Shown piece by piece: positions 51,391-64,000 of a DNA stretch of 64,000 nucleotides. The translations under genes were made by a program, and so were the position numbers. The notes under the pieces are model-generated. The model made no database searches. It worked only from the letters and a program-made list of their open reading frames with translations, and was not told where the DNA came from. Source of the DNA: Petrolisthes cinctipes (Eukaryota > Arthropoda > Malacostraca > Decapoda > Porcellanidae); the NCBI GenBank assembly GCA_033782935.1, contig JAWQEG010002484.1:43833-107832 (forward strand). The letters run 5' to 3'. Numbering within the stretch: the stretch's first letter is position 1; the number at the start of each line of letters is the position of its first letter.

Positions 51391-51432
<42 letters not shown>

Positions 51433-54400
51433 AGCATGTATACTTTAATGCTCTCACATAATAATAATAATATACGTGTACGGTACAGTTACCCTCATTA
51501 TCATTAATATCTGCCTTGTGATGCCCAAATCTATATATATATTATAGTTCGTGTGTAAAAAGGAGGCAGTGAAAAATCCTAAAAATACAGATAAAGAAAA
51601 AAAAATGCTGCATATTGATCATGGAATGGTTTGTGTGTCATGCCATTTAAGTGTATATTAACTCGTGATGAAACTACGAGACAAACCTCATACCATCTAT
51701 ACCATTCATTATTTTACACCAGACACAGTGACAGTGAATAGTGTCTTCAGGTTAATTAAGGGGTATAGCCTACTACACTTTTGGTACATTCGAGCGTCTT
51801 GATATCTCCAAAGTATATGCAAGGAAACAAGACCACACTGACAAAAATAGTGTTGTTGTCTTGTTACTAGGAATTTTTTTTGGAGGAATCATGCAGTTAC
51901 TCCAGATTTTCAAACACTGTACGACCACCATAGGGTAAGGTAAGACAATAAAATGTGAGCGAATTGGAGGCTGCTGATTTCTCCAAACTATACCACCAAA
52001 CAAATCCCTTACTTGTATAATGAGGCAGGTTGTTTCTTGGCATCATTTGGGGGAAATCAGAAACCTTCCAAGTCCCTCAATCATGCGACATTATTGCTTG
52101 GAGGCGTCTCTGTTCCCATACAGTCGTGAATAAAAGCTTCTGGTTTATTAATTAAGGCTTTCTGTGACAGGATTGTGACTCACGGATCTGTTACTTACAA
52201 CAAGGCACCACAGTCACTATAAATATACTTTTCTAAATCCCAGCTGATGATCCAGTATCGTAGATGTGATACCTGTACACTACTCACAGCTGTTCTTTAT
52301 ACATACGTTACTCTCCCTGTTACAATACTCAAACGTGGTACAGCTACAATCAAATATCCACCGACACTTTCCTTCTATCTTAGTAAATATCTTCGTAATA
52401 AAAAACAACACGTGTGATTTTGCAGCACCTCATAATAATAATTGAGGGGGTTGAGTTGACGTAAGGTGTTGTATGATTATATTTTGATATGATACTGATT
52501 TATTTGCACGATGGAAGGAAAGTGTCGGTGGTTATTTGATTGTGGCTGTACCTGTACAATACTTTCAACTGGTGTCTGATCTCGCTGGCTCCCCTGGTAA
52601 ACATAAACAAGAAGAACTACAACATTATATTATTTTGATTGGTCATATTTACAACGAACAATCACAGCTTCTATTCTATATTTTTTCACAAATGAAGCTC
52701 TGAGTTGATTGACACTTTACCAAACCGACTGTAATGTGTTGATGTCACATTCACGATTTTGGCTTATCAGATGAAAAATAAAAATTATAATAAAACAAGC
52801 AAGATGGACAGCCCCAACACATCTATTGACACCCATTATCCTTAGCTCCTTACTGTATATATTACGGTGTTAAATCCATGAATGATATACAGATGACACT
52901 AATGTACTTTTGGTTGTTGTTTTTATTCATTCCTTGCAGAAATGTACAGACTCATTCATCTCATTTCTCAGCTTTGTCTGTAAATGTAATGCAAACGAGG
53001 ATAGACAACCTTACATCTAACCCTTCCACAACAACAAGCTAATTCTGTACAAATGCAGTGCGAAAGGAACAGGTGCAATTTGGATACATAAATAATAATA
53101 ATAATTATAGGATATAATATACCCTCCATGGCCAATCACACGATTTATATACAGAGAAAAGATTAGACCCATACAGACCCTTAATAATATACATACTTTT
53201 GGTATATTAGAGCACCATGAATTCCTCCAACGTATGCCATGAAAGAAACAGGACCGGATTAACAAAAATAAAGGTGGCCTGTTGCTTGGAATAGTTTGTA
53301 GGAATCAATTGTTCCAGATTTACCAACACTGTACTACTATACCCCCTACCGATTTCCTCCATAGTGTACCACAAAACAGGTCACCTATAACGAGGTGTTG
53401 TTCCTTTTCACAGTTTGGAAGAATCAGTTGTCTCAATATTTACCAACAACACACACTTTCTTAAGAGGATAGATAGTACAGTGTTGGTAAATCTGGAGCA
53501 ACTGATTCCTCCAAACTATACCAGGCAACATGATACCATTGTTTATGTCATTCTGGTGCTGTTTCCTGGCATACTTTGGAAGAATCAGGGCGCTCTAATG
53601 CACCAAAAGTATACTATACCCATTAATCAAGAGATCACTCATAGGTTACGAATGATTGGGGGGGCAAGAAATAAATGACCCACACATGCACCATTAAGGG
53701 GGAAATTTTTTTGTGTTGGTAAATCTGGAGCAACTGAATCCTCCTCTAAACTATTCCAAACAACAGAACACCATTATTTTTGTTCATCTGGTCCTATTTC
53801 CTGACATACTGTACTTTGGAGGAATCAAGGCACTCCAATGTAACGAAAGTGAATTACCCCCTTAAACCAAAACAAAACACCACGCCACGACGACCACCAC
53901 GACCACCACCACCACTACCATGCACTCAAAAGGCATAATTATAGATATGTACAGAATGCTGGTGGGGATAAATGGTAGAAAATACAAAGTGTGTGTTATG
54001 GTGGACAGTATATAGTTTATTACATGTTTTTATGGTCGTGTTGTTCATTTATCTCTTTTCGTTATACTTGGTCTCACTCAATATATATTTTTTTCATTGA
54101 TCTTAATTAAGGCATATTATTTTCTAGTTTCTGTTTCTCCCAAGCAAATGTTTTCTGATTATTTTCATTATTTCCACCGAATAAGTTTTAGTTTCTGTTT
54201 CTCCCTTGAAAAAAAAAAACTAATTTGACATGAACTTCAATTTGACGGCCACGAGTACTAATTTGTCGCAACAGAAATTAAACTTCCATCACACAATCTA
54301 GCATCCTTTCATGAATATCACAACAAACGAATACCACAGTGCGATTTTTTTTTAACTTGGCGAAAATGCAGATTCTCATTTAGCTGCTGTTGTCACCCTT

Positions 54401-56752
54401 TGATAATGCTGTGAAAATTATTGATACAGTTTGTTTAGGCTTATATTATAACATTTACTGGTACCAATAAGATGAAAACTGAGATGAGGAATCAGGTGCA
54501 TTTTCGCCAGGTCCAGAAAATGTCCCATTCGTACGTAATCTTTCTCCCATACGGTACAGTCATAATCAAAAGTCGTGTTGCACCTCCTGTCTGATTAATT
54601 ATGAATTTTGAGATGCACACTAATATTATGAGTGAATGAAAAGTAATGCCGTCGCTTTTTCTGCTTGACAATGAACTTTTAGACCCATGGACTTTCTATC
54701 TATAAATATTTTTCTCAATTCCTCACAAGCATACATAAATATCAAAACTCAACGAGACTCAATGAACTTTTAGACCCATGGACTTTCTATCTATAAATAT
54801 TTTTCTCAATTCCTCACAAGGTATAAATCTCAAAACTCAACGAGACTCAGTGAACTTTTAGACTCGTGGACTTTCTATCTATAAATTTTTTTCTCAATTC
54901 CTCACAAGTATAAATCTCAAAACTCAACACGAGGGAGTAGAGATGACATGCAGGAGTTTGATGATGAGTGCACAGTATAGATGAGGACACAAACACACAC
55001 ACAGGAGCAACTCAAGGGAGGGAGGCCATCTCTTCTTGACGACTTTGAGGGCTATTGATTCCTTTAAACTATGCCATGCCAGGAAACAGACAAATAACCT
55101 CAGTATACCAGTAAGTCGAATCTGTGTTGTACCGTACGTAGTTTGGAGGAATTTGTGGCCTTCCATATCGCCCACAAGATTAAAGGGATAGTACAGTGTT
55201 GGTAAATCTGGAACATATGATTCCTCCAAACTATTCCAGCCAACAGGTCACCATTATTTTTGTTATTCTGGTCCTGTTTCCTGTCATACTTTGGAGGAAT
55301 TAAGGCACTCCAATGTACAAAAAGTATACTCTCCCCTTAATAAACTGGACTAGATTTTGATAAACAAGGCAGACAGAAGCTCCCGAGTGTGTTACAAGTT
55401 ACTACCACCAACCAAACAATAATATCACATAGGTACACTCGCAATCCAAAATATGTATCCAGGCTTGCTTCGAATTAATAGCCTGATCGAGAATTAAGCG
55501 AGCTCAAGCGAATATGAAACAGGATAAGGGTTGTAATTGGTGGTTCACTAGTATGTCAAATGATTCGAAACTTCAACAAGACCTGAATACAAATTTTTGA
55601 TTGCGAGTGTACATGAAAACAATACGCATGTTAACCCTATATGTATCGAATCTTCTGTCTGTATTTGCATTTTTCCAAACCTGAGTAACAGAAACTATTA
55701 ACTTCGGCCACCATTCTCAAAACACCTTCAGATCTATAGTATAAAATATGAGTGTGAATACTGTCAACAAGATGCTATACAAAATAATTATTAAGGGAAC
55801 TGTCTATCGTCTGTTGTCGGCGAATTAGTGGGCTATTAATTCCTCCAAGCTATGCCATAAAACAGAACCCCTATATTCGTACATTGAGGTATAGTCTGTT
55901 TCCCGACACAGTTTAGGGGAATTATTAGTCGTCCAATTCGCCAGCATCAAATTGTTCCCTTTAAGTTCGACTAGACTGTATTCTGATAAAAGGACGAACG
56001 TTTGACATAATAAACACGTGTGCTTGGGGAATTGATTAAAGCTTATTGTTTTATATACGGTAATGTATATAATTATAATATGTACAGAGTTCATGCATTC
56101 TGTCAACTTATATCCAGAGAATTAATCACCCTACGATCCAATTCACACACTGCAATACAACACAACACACACGCAACACAACACAACACACACGCAACAC
56201 AACACATACATACTCCGCAACAACCCACCACACACGCAACACAACACATACACACATACTTTGCAACACCCCACCACACACGCAACACAACACATACATA
56301 CTTCGCAACAACCCACCACACACGCAACACAACACATACACACATACTTCGCAGCAACCCACCACACCGCACCACACGACACACTGCAGTCCACCACACC
56401 ACCATGAACATTACCCACAACACATCACAGCATACCAATGATATTCCGAGCAGCGACGCACAACCCACACTACACACTGTAATACAACTCATCACACTCC
56501 ACACCACACCACACCACACTCTGCAACACAGCACAACTCAACCACACCCTGCAACACAACGCATCACACCACAATCCACACTCTGCAACACAGCGCATCA
56601 CACTCCACCACACAACACAACACAATCCACACACTGCAACACAACGCATCACACTCCACCACACAACACAACACAATCCACACAAGGCATCACACTCCAC
56701 ACCACACACACTGCAACATAACACAACACACTCCACACCACACACACTGCAA
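48271..56752 (+). repeat. Tandem segmental duplication, unit 2
   Basis: 8482 bp head-to-tail with unit 1. Differences from unit 1 include a shorter CTA array (48931-48950), a deletion inside the palindrome at 50831-50972, three copies rather than two of a roughly 90-bp TGAACTTTTAGAC...CTCACAAG block (54670-54915), and a shorter ACACGCAACACA array (56150-56350). Confidence 0.95.
52339..52550. mobile_element. Mariner-type MITE, family M222, copy 3
   Basis: Unit 2 counterpart of 43785-43998, so it is a duplicate rather than an independent insertion. Confidence 0.85.
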
Positions 56753-56770
56753 CATAACACAACACACCAT
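56146..56770 (+). repeat. ACACAACAC array, unit 2
   Basis: Shorter version of the array at 47462-48270, continuing a little past the duplication end into unique sequence at CATCCATTGGAACG. Confidence 0.95.
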
Positions 56771-56901
56771 CCATTGGAACGTAACATAACACATAATAAA
56801 AGTTGGATTGACAGCTCAGCTCAACACGACGATAAAATCCATCACTAAGCCTATGTCAGTTTTACAAAAGCCACGTCCCGAACGGCTTAGCCACGTTTGA
56901 A

Positions 56902-56904
<3 letters not shown>

Positions 56905-56980
<76 letters not shown>
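56905..56980. repeat. (CT)n microsatellite
   Basis: Almost pure CT dinucleotides for about 75 bp. Confidence 0.98.
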
Positions 56981-56981
<1 letters not shown>

Positions 56982-57278
56982 ATCCACGTACTGTACACTC
57001 AGGGTAATATGTCTAGAGTACACAGGGTACACAAACTTGAATATATACATACGTGTATCAACATCTAAAGACCTACTGTACTGTAAACACAAAGAAATTA
57101 CTCTTAAAAATGAAGACATAAGTTACTCTCTTACAAAATTCTAAAAATCTGAAACAAACGAATTAAAAAAGAAATACTAACAAACATCTCACATTTTGAT
57201 CATATAGAATGGACCACACACGGACCCCAGACCACATGGCAGTCAATCACACCACACATCCAGACTAGAGTCACTTAA

Positions 57279-57453
57279 TTAAGGATAGATTCTTTCTCGT
57301 GTTGGCAAATTGGAAGGTTACTGATTCCTCCTAACTAGGCCTAGAAAACAGACGCCTTCAATGGTACTAATAGGGGATATGTCTCTTGGCTTAGTTTGGA
57401 GGAATGAACAGAGACATTCCAATTCACTAACAAAAGAATATCTATCCCCTTAA
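57279..57453 (+). mobile_element. Modular palindrome, subfamily B
   Basis: TTAAGGATAGAT at the left and ATCTATCCCCTTAA at the right. The outer stem GTGTTGGCAAATTGGAAGGT pairs with CATTCCAATTCACTAAC. The core is GATTCCTCCTAACTAGGCCT. Confidence 0.9.
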
Positions 57454-57754
57454 CAACCAAACTACCAACCTTGTGTATTCAATAACTAAGTCTTGTATTC
57501 TTTGTCTATTATTCTCGTTTGGATCGGGTTTGTTTATATCAATTCCCCTGCAGAAGACAATAATATTTTCGTGTGAAGTAAGTAAGTAAGTTGCTACACG
57601 TGACTGGGTCTGTGGTGTTCGAATAAGTTAAGTATATATTTACAAGGACTGCATCAATTTGAAGTCATAATACTGAAAGGGTTGTGATGCCTTGTTGGTA
57701 CCGAGTCATGCAACCACTCTCAGCAGATCTACAACATTTCCTCTCATTATCATC

Positions 57755-57904
<150 letters not shown>

Positions 57905-58107
57905 CTGTTCAATCAACCAATTAAAGTTCGACACGAGATTAGCTACACAGGGAGAAAAAGTACACCAGGGGATTATACAATATACGGCACTACGGGTTAT
58001 TGTTTAGTAAAAATCTTTATGAATATGAATGATAGGTTTTTCCCGATGTAATTGTAAGACTATATAGCCCACCGGTTGGTTGATTTCGTCACTCACATGC
58101 CCTCTAA

Positions 58108-58276
58108 TTAATGGGGCCTATGGTACAGTGTTGGTGGAAATAATTCTGGAGCAGTAGACTCCTCCAAAATATTCCAAGCAACAGGCCACAATAGTTTTTG
58201 TTAATCTAGTCCTGTTTCCTGGTACACTTTGGAGGAATCAATGTACTCTAATGTACCAAAAGTTAGTATCCCCTAA
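58108..58276 (+). mobile_element. Modular palindrome, subfamily A
   Basis: GGTACAGTGTTGGTGG, then CTCCTCCAAAATATTCCAAG, then ACACTTTGGAGGAATCAATG, then AAAAGTTAGTATCCCC. Confidence 0.85.
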
Positions 58277-58499
58277 AAGACTTCATATGCCTTACCTCAC
58301 CAAAGTCATATATTCTCGAAAGATATCATAATTATATATATAGGCTTACGTCCCCAGACACACAAACATCTCACAAAGGACAAAGGATCTCACGTAGACC
58401 TTTTCATAAACCCAAATTCTATAAGGATCTAAATCTTTCCAAACGTGCATATAAATTGATGAATTATTTGGGTCACATTCAAGGACAGCGTCAATGGGG

Positions 58500-58528
58500 T
58501 AAAAAAAAAAAAAAAAAAAAAAAAGACA

Positions 58529-58557
<29 letters not shown>
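58500..58557. repeat. A homopolymer and (TAA)n
   Basis: About 23 A followed by about 9 TAA units. Confidence 0.95.
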
Positions 58558-58559
<2 letters not shown>

Positions 58560-58672
58560 GTATAATGTAAACGGTATGATACAGGTCTCGTTTGGACAGA
58601 ACTGATTGAAACGCGATGCACCGAGACCGTAGACTTTTTGGTATGTAGTACTGTGCTATAGTTTAATTAAGG

Positions 58673-58832
58673 TTAAGGGACCCTGTAATGTAGTCTGAAA
58701 ATTGGGGGTAAACGAGTCCTCCAAATACATGTAGCCACGAAACACCACCTATATGGAAGGACCATGTTTCTTGGCATAGTCAGGAGGAATCAGAAGCCTC
58801 CAATTTCCATACACGATCACATGGTCATTAAG
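58673..58832 (+). mobile_element. Modular palindrome, subfamily C
   Basis: TTAAGGGACCCTGTAATGTA at the left and GATCACATGGTCATTAAG at the right. The loop side carries CCACGAAACACCACC, as in the C copies of the duplication. Confidence 0.88.
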
Positions 58833-58991
58833 GAATACAAAGGAATACAAAGTACCTTCAAACAGCACATGGTCCTTGCAAGGCTGTTTGGTTTTGCTAT
58901 GCCAACTAGTAAACGAAAGTGAGGGAAAGCAAAACAAAGAAGACATAGTTACAAGGTACTGGAGGGAGTCAACAGGATACCAGGGGCACGA

Positions 58992-58992
58992 G

Positions 58993-59024
<32 letters not shown>

Positions 59025-59046
59025 AGAAAAAAAAAAAAAAAAAAAA
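58992..59046. repeat. A-rich homopolymer run
   Basis: Nearly pure A with one GAGAG interruption. Confidence 0.95.
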
Positions 59047-59192
59047 TTCAATCAGTATCAGTGGTAAAGAAGTACAGGGGATGATGAATATTGACTGTTT
59101 ATTTAAGACTGAGGTATTGTTCTATCTTTTAATACAACCCGGATAACACAGATTTTTTTTTTTTTATTTACCAACCATAAAGGGTGATAGAG

Positions 59193-59285
59193 CAACATTA
59201 AAAGTTTGAAGGTTTACTGATATCTTCAAATTATGCCGAGAAACAGATGAAATAAAAATGAACCAGTCTCCTCCAAGCCTCTGAC
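59193..59285. mobile_element. Modular palindrome, eroded copy
   Basis: TTTGAAGGTTTACTGATATC, then AAATTATGCCGAGAAACAGA, with a faint right arm (CTCCTCCAAGCC). It is incomplete. Confidence 0.5.
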
Positions 59286-59287
59286 AA

Positions 59288-59402
59288 ATACAGTGTTGGT
59301 TAAATGGAGCAACTGATTCCTCCAACCTTTTCCAAGCAATAGGGCACCATTATTTTTGTTAATTTGGTCCTGTTTCCTGGCATACTTTGGAGGAATCTTG
59401 CT
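59288..59402 (+). mobile_element. Modular palindrome, subfamily A, right end lost
   Basis: TACAGTGTTGGTTAAATGGA, then GATTCCTCCAACCTTTTCCA, then GGCATACTTTGGAGGAATCT. The outer right arm is missing. Confidence 0.8.
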
Positions 59403-59917
59403 GATATATTTACACGGCATTGTTTGATTATTTGGAAAACTGTAAGATTACTTTATATTCCAGATCAATGAAGACAGTTACTTTCCTGTAGTATTTTATA
59501 TTGTCTGGTGTTAGTCGAAGCATATCGTCAAATATAGTCTACTTTGAGCAGCAATTTTAGCGCAACATTGTTAACAACATCTAGAAATATAGTAAGGTGA
59601 CTCTGAAGTTAAAGTAATAAACAAAATTAGTCAATAACATTAAAGGAAAAGAGTACTATGCAAAATGAGTCACCAATAAAATATAGCGGGTAAAGATCAA
59701 TATTTTTAGCTTCTAACCTTTAGAAAAATCGTTTGGTGTTGATGTTAAAGCAATAGACAAAAATAATCAGCTACAATTAAAGGAAAAAATAATATGCATA
59801 ATTAGCCAACAATAATAATTCATCAACAATTGTTTTCATTTTCTGACATACCATCGTAACGCCCCATCAGGAGGTCCGGGTTTACGATGACATTGTCCCT
59901 GAATATGACCCTAATTA

Positions 59918-60083
59918 TTAAGGAGACTGTCTTGGTGGCAGATTGGAAGGCTACTGATTCCTCCTAAGTATGCCAGAAAACAGACGCCTTCAATGGTACT
60001 AAATAGGGCATAATTATGGTTCGTGGCACAGTTTGGTGGAATCATAGATTTTCCAATTCACCAACAATATAATCTCCCCTTAA
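59918..60083 (+). mobile_element. Modular palindrome, subfamily B
   Basis: TTAAGGAGACTGTCTTGGTG, then GATTGGAAGGCTACTGATTC, facing TTCCAATTCACCAACAATAT and ending ATCTCCCCTTAA. Confidence 0.88.
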
Positions 60084-60094
60084 GGCGAAGTGAA

Positions 60095-60365
60095 TACCAA
60101 CCAAACCAAACGTAACCTAACCTTACCAAACCTAATCTAGTTAAACCTAACCTAACCAAGCTAAACTTTACCTGACCTAACCTAACCTAATCTAATCTAA
60201 CCCAATCTAACCTAACCTAGCTAAACTTTACCTGACCTAACCTAACCTAACTTAACCTAATCTAATCTAACCAAATCTAATCGAATCTAGTCTAACCCAA
60301 CCTGACCTAACCCATGTCAAACTTTACCTAACTTAACCTGACCGAACTTAACGTAACGTAACGTA
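60095..60365 (+). repeat. Degenerate CCTAA (telomere-like) array
   Basis: Dominated by AACCTAACCTAATCTAATCT-type pentamers, with CTAAACTTTACCTGACCTAA interruptions. The strand-complement motif TTAGG is the arthropod telomere repeat. The array is impure and could also be an unrelated CCTAA microsatellite. Confidence 0.7.
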
Positions 60366-60790
60366 ATTCGCCCCAAACAGACGACCCCCCAAACTTACAA
60401 TATCCTGTAGGGAGATGCATACCGTCAGAAGCAGGTATCACACTATAACATGCCTTTCTCCATCCTCTGGTCAGTCAAACTCTAATTCTTTCGTCCTTCA
60501 GCCACATTTCAGAGGGTTAGAGTTGCCTGTGTGTATTTTTTTTTTCCTTCGTTCTCTGATCAGTCTATCTCTTCCAACTACCGTCCTCTAATCTCTATTC
60601 AAGAGGTTTACTGTTTCCCCGTGAATAATGACAGAAATAAATATGTTTCGAAAACGTAGGAAGAAGGATGGAACAAGAAGGAAAAATGGTGCTTTTGTGA
60701 TATTCGCTTAAAAGCCGTAAATACAGTCCTGTGTCATTAATTTTTATATGTATATGTATATGCCTCTTGAAGAAATGGTGGAGCTTCATT

Positions 60791-60850
60791 AAAAACAGTT
60801 TGGAATAATTTGGATGAATCAGAATCTTTCCATTTGCTGACAGTAACACA
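60791..60850. mobile_element. Half of a modular palindrome
   Basis: CAGTTTGGAATAATTTGGAT, then GAATCAGAATCTTTCCATTT and GCTGACAGTAAC, corresponding to a right arm only. Confidence 0.45.
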
Positions 60851-60859
60851 CATATATCT

Positions 60860-61020
60860 TTAGGGATAAGTATACTTTTGGTATATTGGAGTCCCTTGAT
60901 TCCTAAAAAGTTTACCAGGAAACAGGACCAGATTAACGAAAATAATGGTGTCTTGTTGCTTGGAATAGTTTGGAGGTATCAGTTCCTCCAGATTTACCAA
61001 AGGAATTATTGAGAGGGACT
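60860..61020 (-). mobile_element. Modular palindrome, subfamily A
   Basis: TTAGGGATAAGTATACTTTT, then CTTGATTCCTAAAAAGTTTA, then GTTGCTTGGAATAGTTTGGA, then CTCCAGATTTACCAAAG. Confidence 0.85.
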
Positions 61021-61148
61021 GTACACCCGCCTGCCTTGACGTGACCATTTCTATCCTCAGACAAAACATCACCTTCACTCAAAATCCAAATTCCGAGGAC
61101 AATTTTTGAAGTAACGAGGGATTTTCCATATTAAGATCCAGAAGACAT

Positions 61149-61329
61149 ACTATAGTGCACAAAAATTTATTCATTCCCCCAGTCAGCCACATTATAACTG
61201 AATACTCGAACGACAAAATACAGTTCGCCATCTTCACCATGCATCTGTTGTTTAGTCGTTCAAACCACAGGTGCTTCAGTTATATTGTGCATGGTTGGCT
61301 GAGGGATTGAACTTTTGTGCAGCATAGTA
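61149..61329. mobile_element. Foldback MITE, TGCACAAAA family
   Basis: The left end ACTATAGTGCACAAAAATTT and the reverse complement of the right end, ACTATGCTGCACAAAAGTTC, continue as CATTCCCCCAGTCAGCCA / AATCCCTCAGCCAACCA and ATAACTGAA on both. It is unrelated to the modular palindromes. Confidence 0.75.
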
Positions 61330-61334
61330 CCGTC

Positions 61335-62090
61335 ACAGTAAAAATTCCTGTCGCCTCTCCTATTACATGGCCAATTCTGAGCACCGAATTTTCGAGCATA
61401 TAATTATAGTAATATTCTCGAAGTTCAGTTAATTTTAAGATTCATAGTTAAACAGAAAAGGCAACATCGTATCTTTTACAATATTGTGATACAGAACTTT
61501 TTATCACAAATATGGCTGTATTTACTACACACCCGTATCTAAACTCATGCTCCATGCAAATAATATTACCTCACTGTAAATACTAATATTGTGCAAGTGC
61601 TTTTATCTCAACTTCCTCCTATTTCTTGAAGTCTGCAGGGATCCACTGAGTCTTCTACAGGCAGTAAAGGGCAATTAAAAAGTAAAGATGGATTAAATTT
61701 TCAAAGTGTTAGTGAAAAAAACATGGTGTAGTTGGAGTGTTCCCTCGCGTTTGCTATCTATCACATCTATGGCTTTACTAGAGAGAATTACAGGCTTGTG
61801 TTTCTATCCCTGCTTCTGTCCAGGCGAGTTAACGAGTGAGATCAAAGTGTGAGAGTGAGACGTGGACGAGTGAGAGGTTGTAGTCGTACCAACCCTGGGT
61901 ATTGTTGATAATGGAGAGGTGTGTTTTGAGCTGTGTTCACCCAGCCTGCATATACTAATTGGCCCATGTCGTTGTTTCGCACCTGAGAGAGGTTGGTCCC
62001 GCGGCGCAGTACTGTCAGAGCCCCACTGAGTATGTGTCCATCTCTTACATCACCACCTCCTTCCCCCACTGAGTCCAAACCTCCCCAGCG
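61335..62090. other. Probable 3' flank / 3' UTR of the PPPY membrane protein gene
   Basis: No second coding exon downstream is needed because the gene stops at 62094. Candidate polyadenylation signals on the minus strand could not be ranked. Confidence 0.35.
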
Positions 62091-62093
62091 TCG

Positions 62094-63892
<1,799 letters not shown>

Positions 63893-63962
63893 CTGGAAGA
63901 GGGGGGGAGGAGAGAGGGGGGAGGATTAGTCTTATTAAAATGGAAATCATCACTAAGTCCAG

Positions 63963-63966
<4 letters not shown>

Positions 63967-63995
<29 letters not shown>
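63967..63995. repeat. T homopolymer at the window edge
   Basis: About 29 T residues before GTTAG. Confidence 0.95.
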
Positions 63996-63996
<1 letters not shown>

Positions 63997-64000
63997 TTAG

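Noticed and set aside
39678..56752. CRISPR-like arrangement of repeats
   Set aside because: Repeats are palindromic, 150 bp, irregularly spaced and in a eukaryotic genome; no cas gene.

Overview
This is a window of a nuclear animal genome, not a microbial one. Protein-coding genes are split into exons with GT/AG introns, most of the sequence is AT-rich and non-coding, and transposable-element remnants, microsatellites and foldback elements fill the space. A mitochondrial acyl carrier protein gene with a possible pair of alternative exons (known in Drosophila), degenerate CCTAA arrays (the arthropod telomere repeat is TTAGG) and very dense CT, GATA and ACAC microsatellites suggest an arthropod, most likely a decapod crustacean. 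The species assignment is inference.

Three host genes can be supported, all on the minus strand. At 16220-11750 lies NDUFAB1 (mitochondrial acyl carrier protein, complex I subunit). It has a leader exon, two equal-length interchangeable-looking exons (13575-13468 and 12908-12801), the DSL phosphopantetheine exon and a terminal exon. At 35264-21520 lies RFWD3, a RING plus WD40 E3 ubiquitin ligase. Its five coding exons join in frame to about 765 residues and its introns hold three non-LTR retrotransposon copies. At the right edge (63892-62094) are the last two exons of an unrecognised two-pass membrane protein that ends in two PPPY motifs.

Left part (0-11 kb): a truncated LINE 3' end, a SINE-like repeat split by a MADF-encoding DNA transposon remnant, a gypsy-like LTR/PBS/gag remnant, and a 5'-truncated jockey-like LINE. 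From 14.9 to 20.4 kb there is a mariner-like fragment, a palindrome, a 1 kb hAT-type element with exact 8-bp target duplication that contains a Tc1-type MITE, and a mariner-type foldback split by a SINE-like element with a perfect 20-bp target duplication. From 20.5 to 33.5 kb there are more LINEs, including one nearly complete APE-type element with a single internal stop.

Right part (36-61 kb): no host gene is visible. It is dominated by an 8.5 kb head-to-tail duplication (39678-48270 and 48271-56752) packed with about 16 short palindromic elements per unit. About 41 copies occur across the window. They share an inner hairpin core but fall into several subfamilies with different, self-matching outer stems. 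This modular palindrome family is the most unusual thing in the window. MITEs of other families, a 24-bp minisatellite, CCTAA-like arrays and long CT/GA/GATA microsatellites make up the rest.
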